Below are positions 35,129 to 36,537 of a stretch of DNA of 36,537 nt, piece after piece. The stretch's first letter is position 1; every line of letters begins with the position of its first letter. The position numbers and the translations under genes are program-made. A model generated the notes under the pieces. It did no database searches. It saw only the letters and a list, made by a program, of their open reading frames with translations, and had not been told where the DNA came from. Location of the stretch: the NCBI GenBank assembly GCA_031256795.1, contig JAIRPW010000009.1, positions 1 to 36,537 on the forward strand, in the 5' to 3' direction. Source of the DNA: Zoogloeaceae bacterium (GTDB lineage: Bacteria; Pseudomonadota; Gammaproteobacteria; Burkholderiales; Rhodocyclaceae).

Positions 35129-36537
<1,409 letters not shown>

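Overview
This window looks like a chromosomal segment of a betaproteobacterium, most likely in the order Burkholderiales. The partial 16S rRNA at the right end has the Burkholderiales pattern (for example the helix around 35940-36005 and the run after 36090), and the gene orders tpiA-secG-tRNA-Leu-nuoABCDEFGHIJKLMN, gph-trpE, ftsK-lolA and pilMNOPQ are those of this group. Coding density is high, third positions are GC-rich (GCG and CGC codons dominate), and many genes overlap by 1-4 bases. The family or genus cannot be fixed from this stretch.

Left edge (1-1520): an accessory patch. The right end of an IS200/IS605-type element (end of tnpB, terminal hairpin, probable omega-RNA) is inserted in a leftward gene for the radical SAM maturase HxsB. 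The remaining leftward genes are hxsA (precursor with six His-Xaa-Ser repeats), hxsD, and a second small HxsD-like gene. The insertion falls exactly in the codon of the third cluster-binding Cys of HxsB, so this His-Xaa-Ser peptide-modification locus is probably dead or dying here.

Leftward housekeeping block (1521-9506): a small unknown ORF, lolA, ftsK, trpE, gph, an AsmA/DUF748-like membrane-anchored protein, and a response regulator with a degenerate GGDEF domain.

Rightward block (9600-16975): an NlpC/P60 hydrolase, aat and a DUF3592 membrane protein. An AT-rich promoter region then precedes the type IV pilus assembly operon, in which pilM and pilN are fused into one reading frame, followed by pilO, pilP and the secretin pilQ and a good intrinsic terminator.

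Rightward energy block (17029-33567): tpiA behind an extended -10 promoter, secG, tRNA-Leu(GAG), then all 14 separate subunits of proton-pumping NADH:quinone oxidoreductase (complex I) and a coupled Nudix hydrolase. A leftward membrane diguanylate cyclase with intact GGEEF and I-site follows, and then a divergent rrn promoter, a C-poor leader and the 5' ~1.4 kb of 16S rRNA, cut by the window end.

The least ordinary parts are the interrupted hxs locus, the PilM-PilN fusion, and a codon-usage anomaly inside pilQ.
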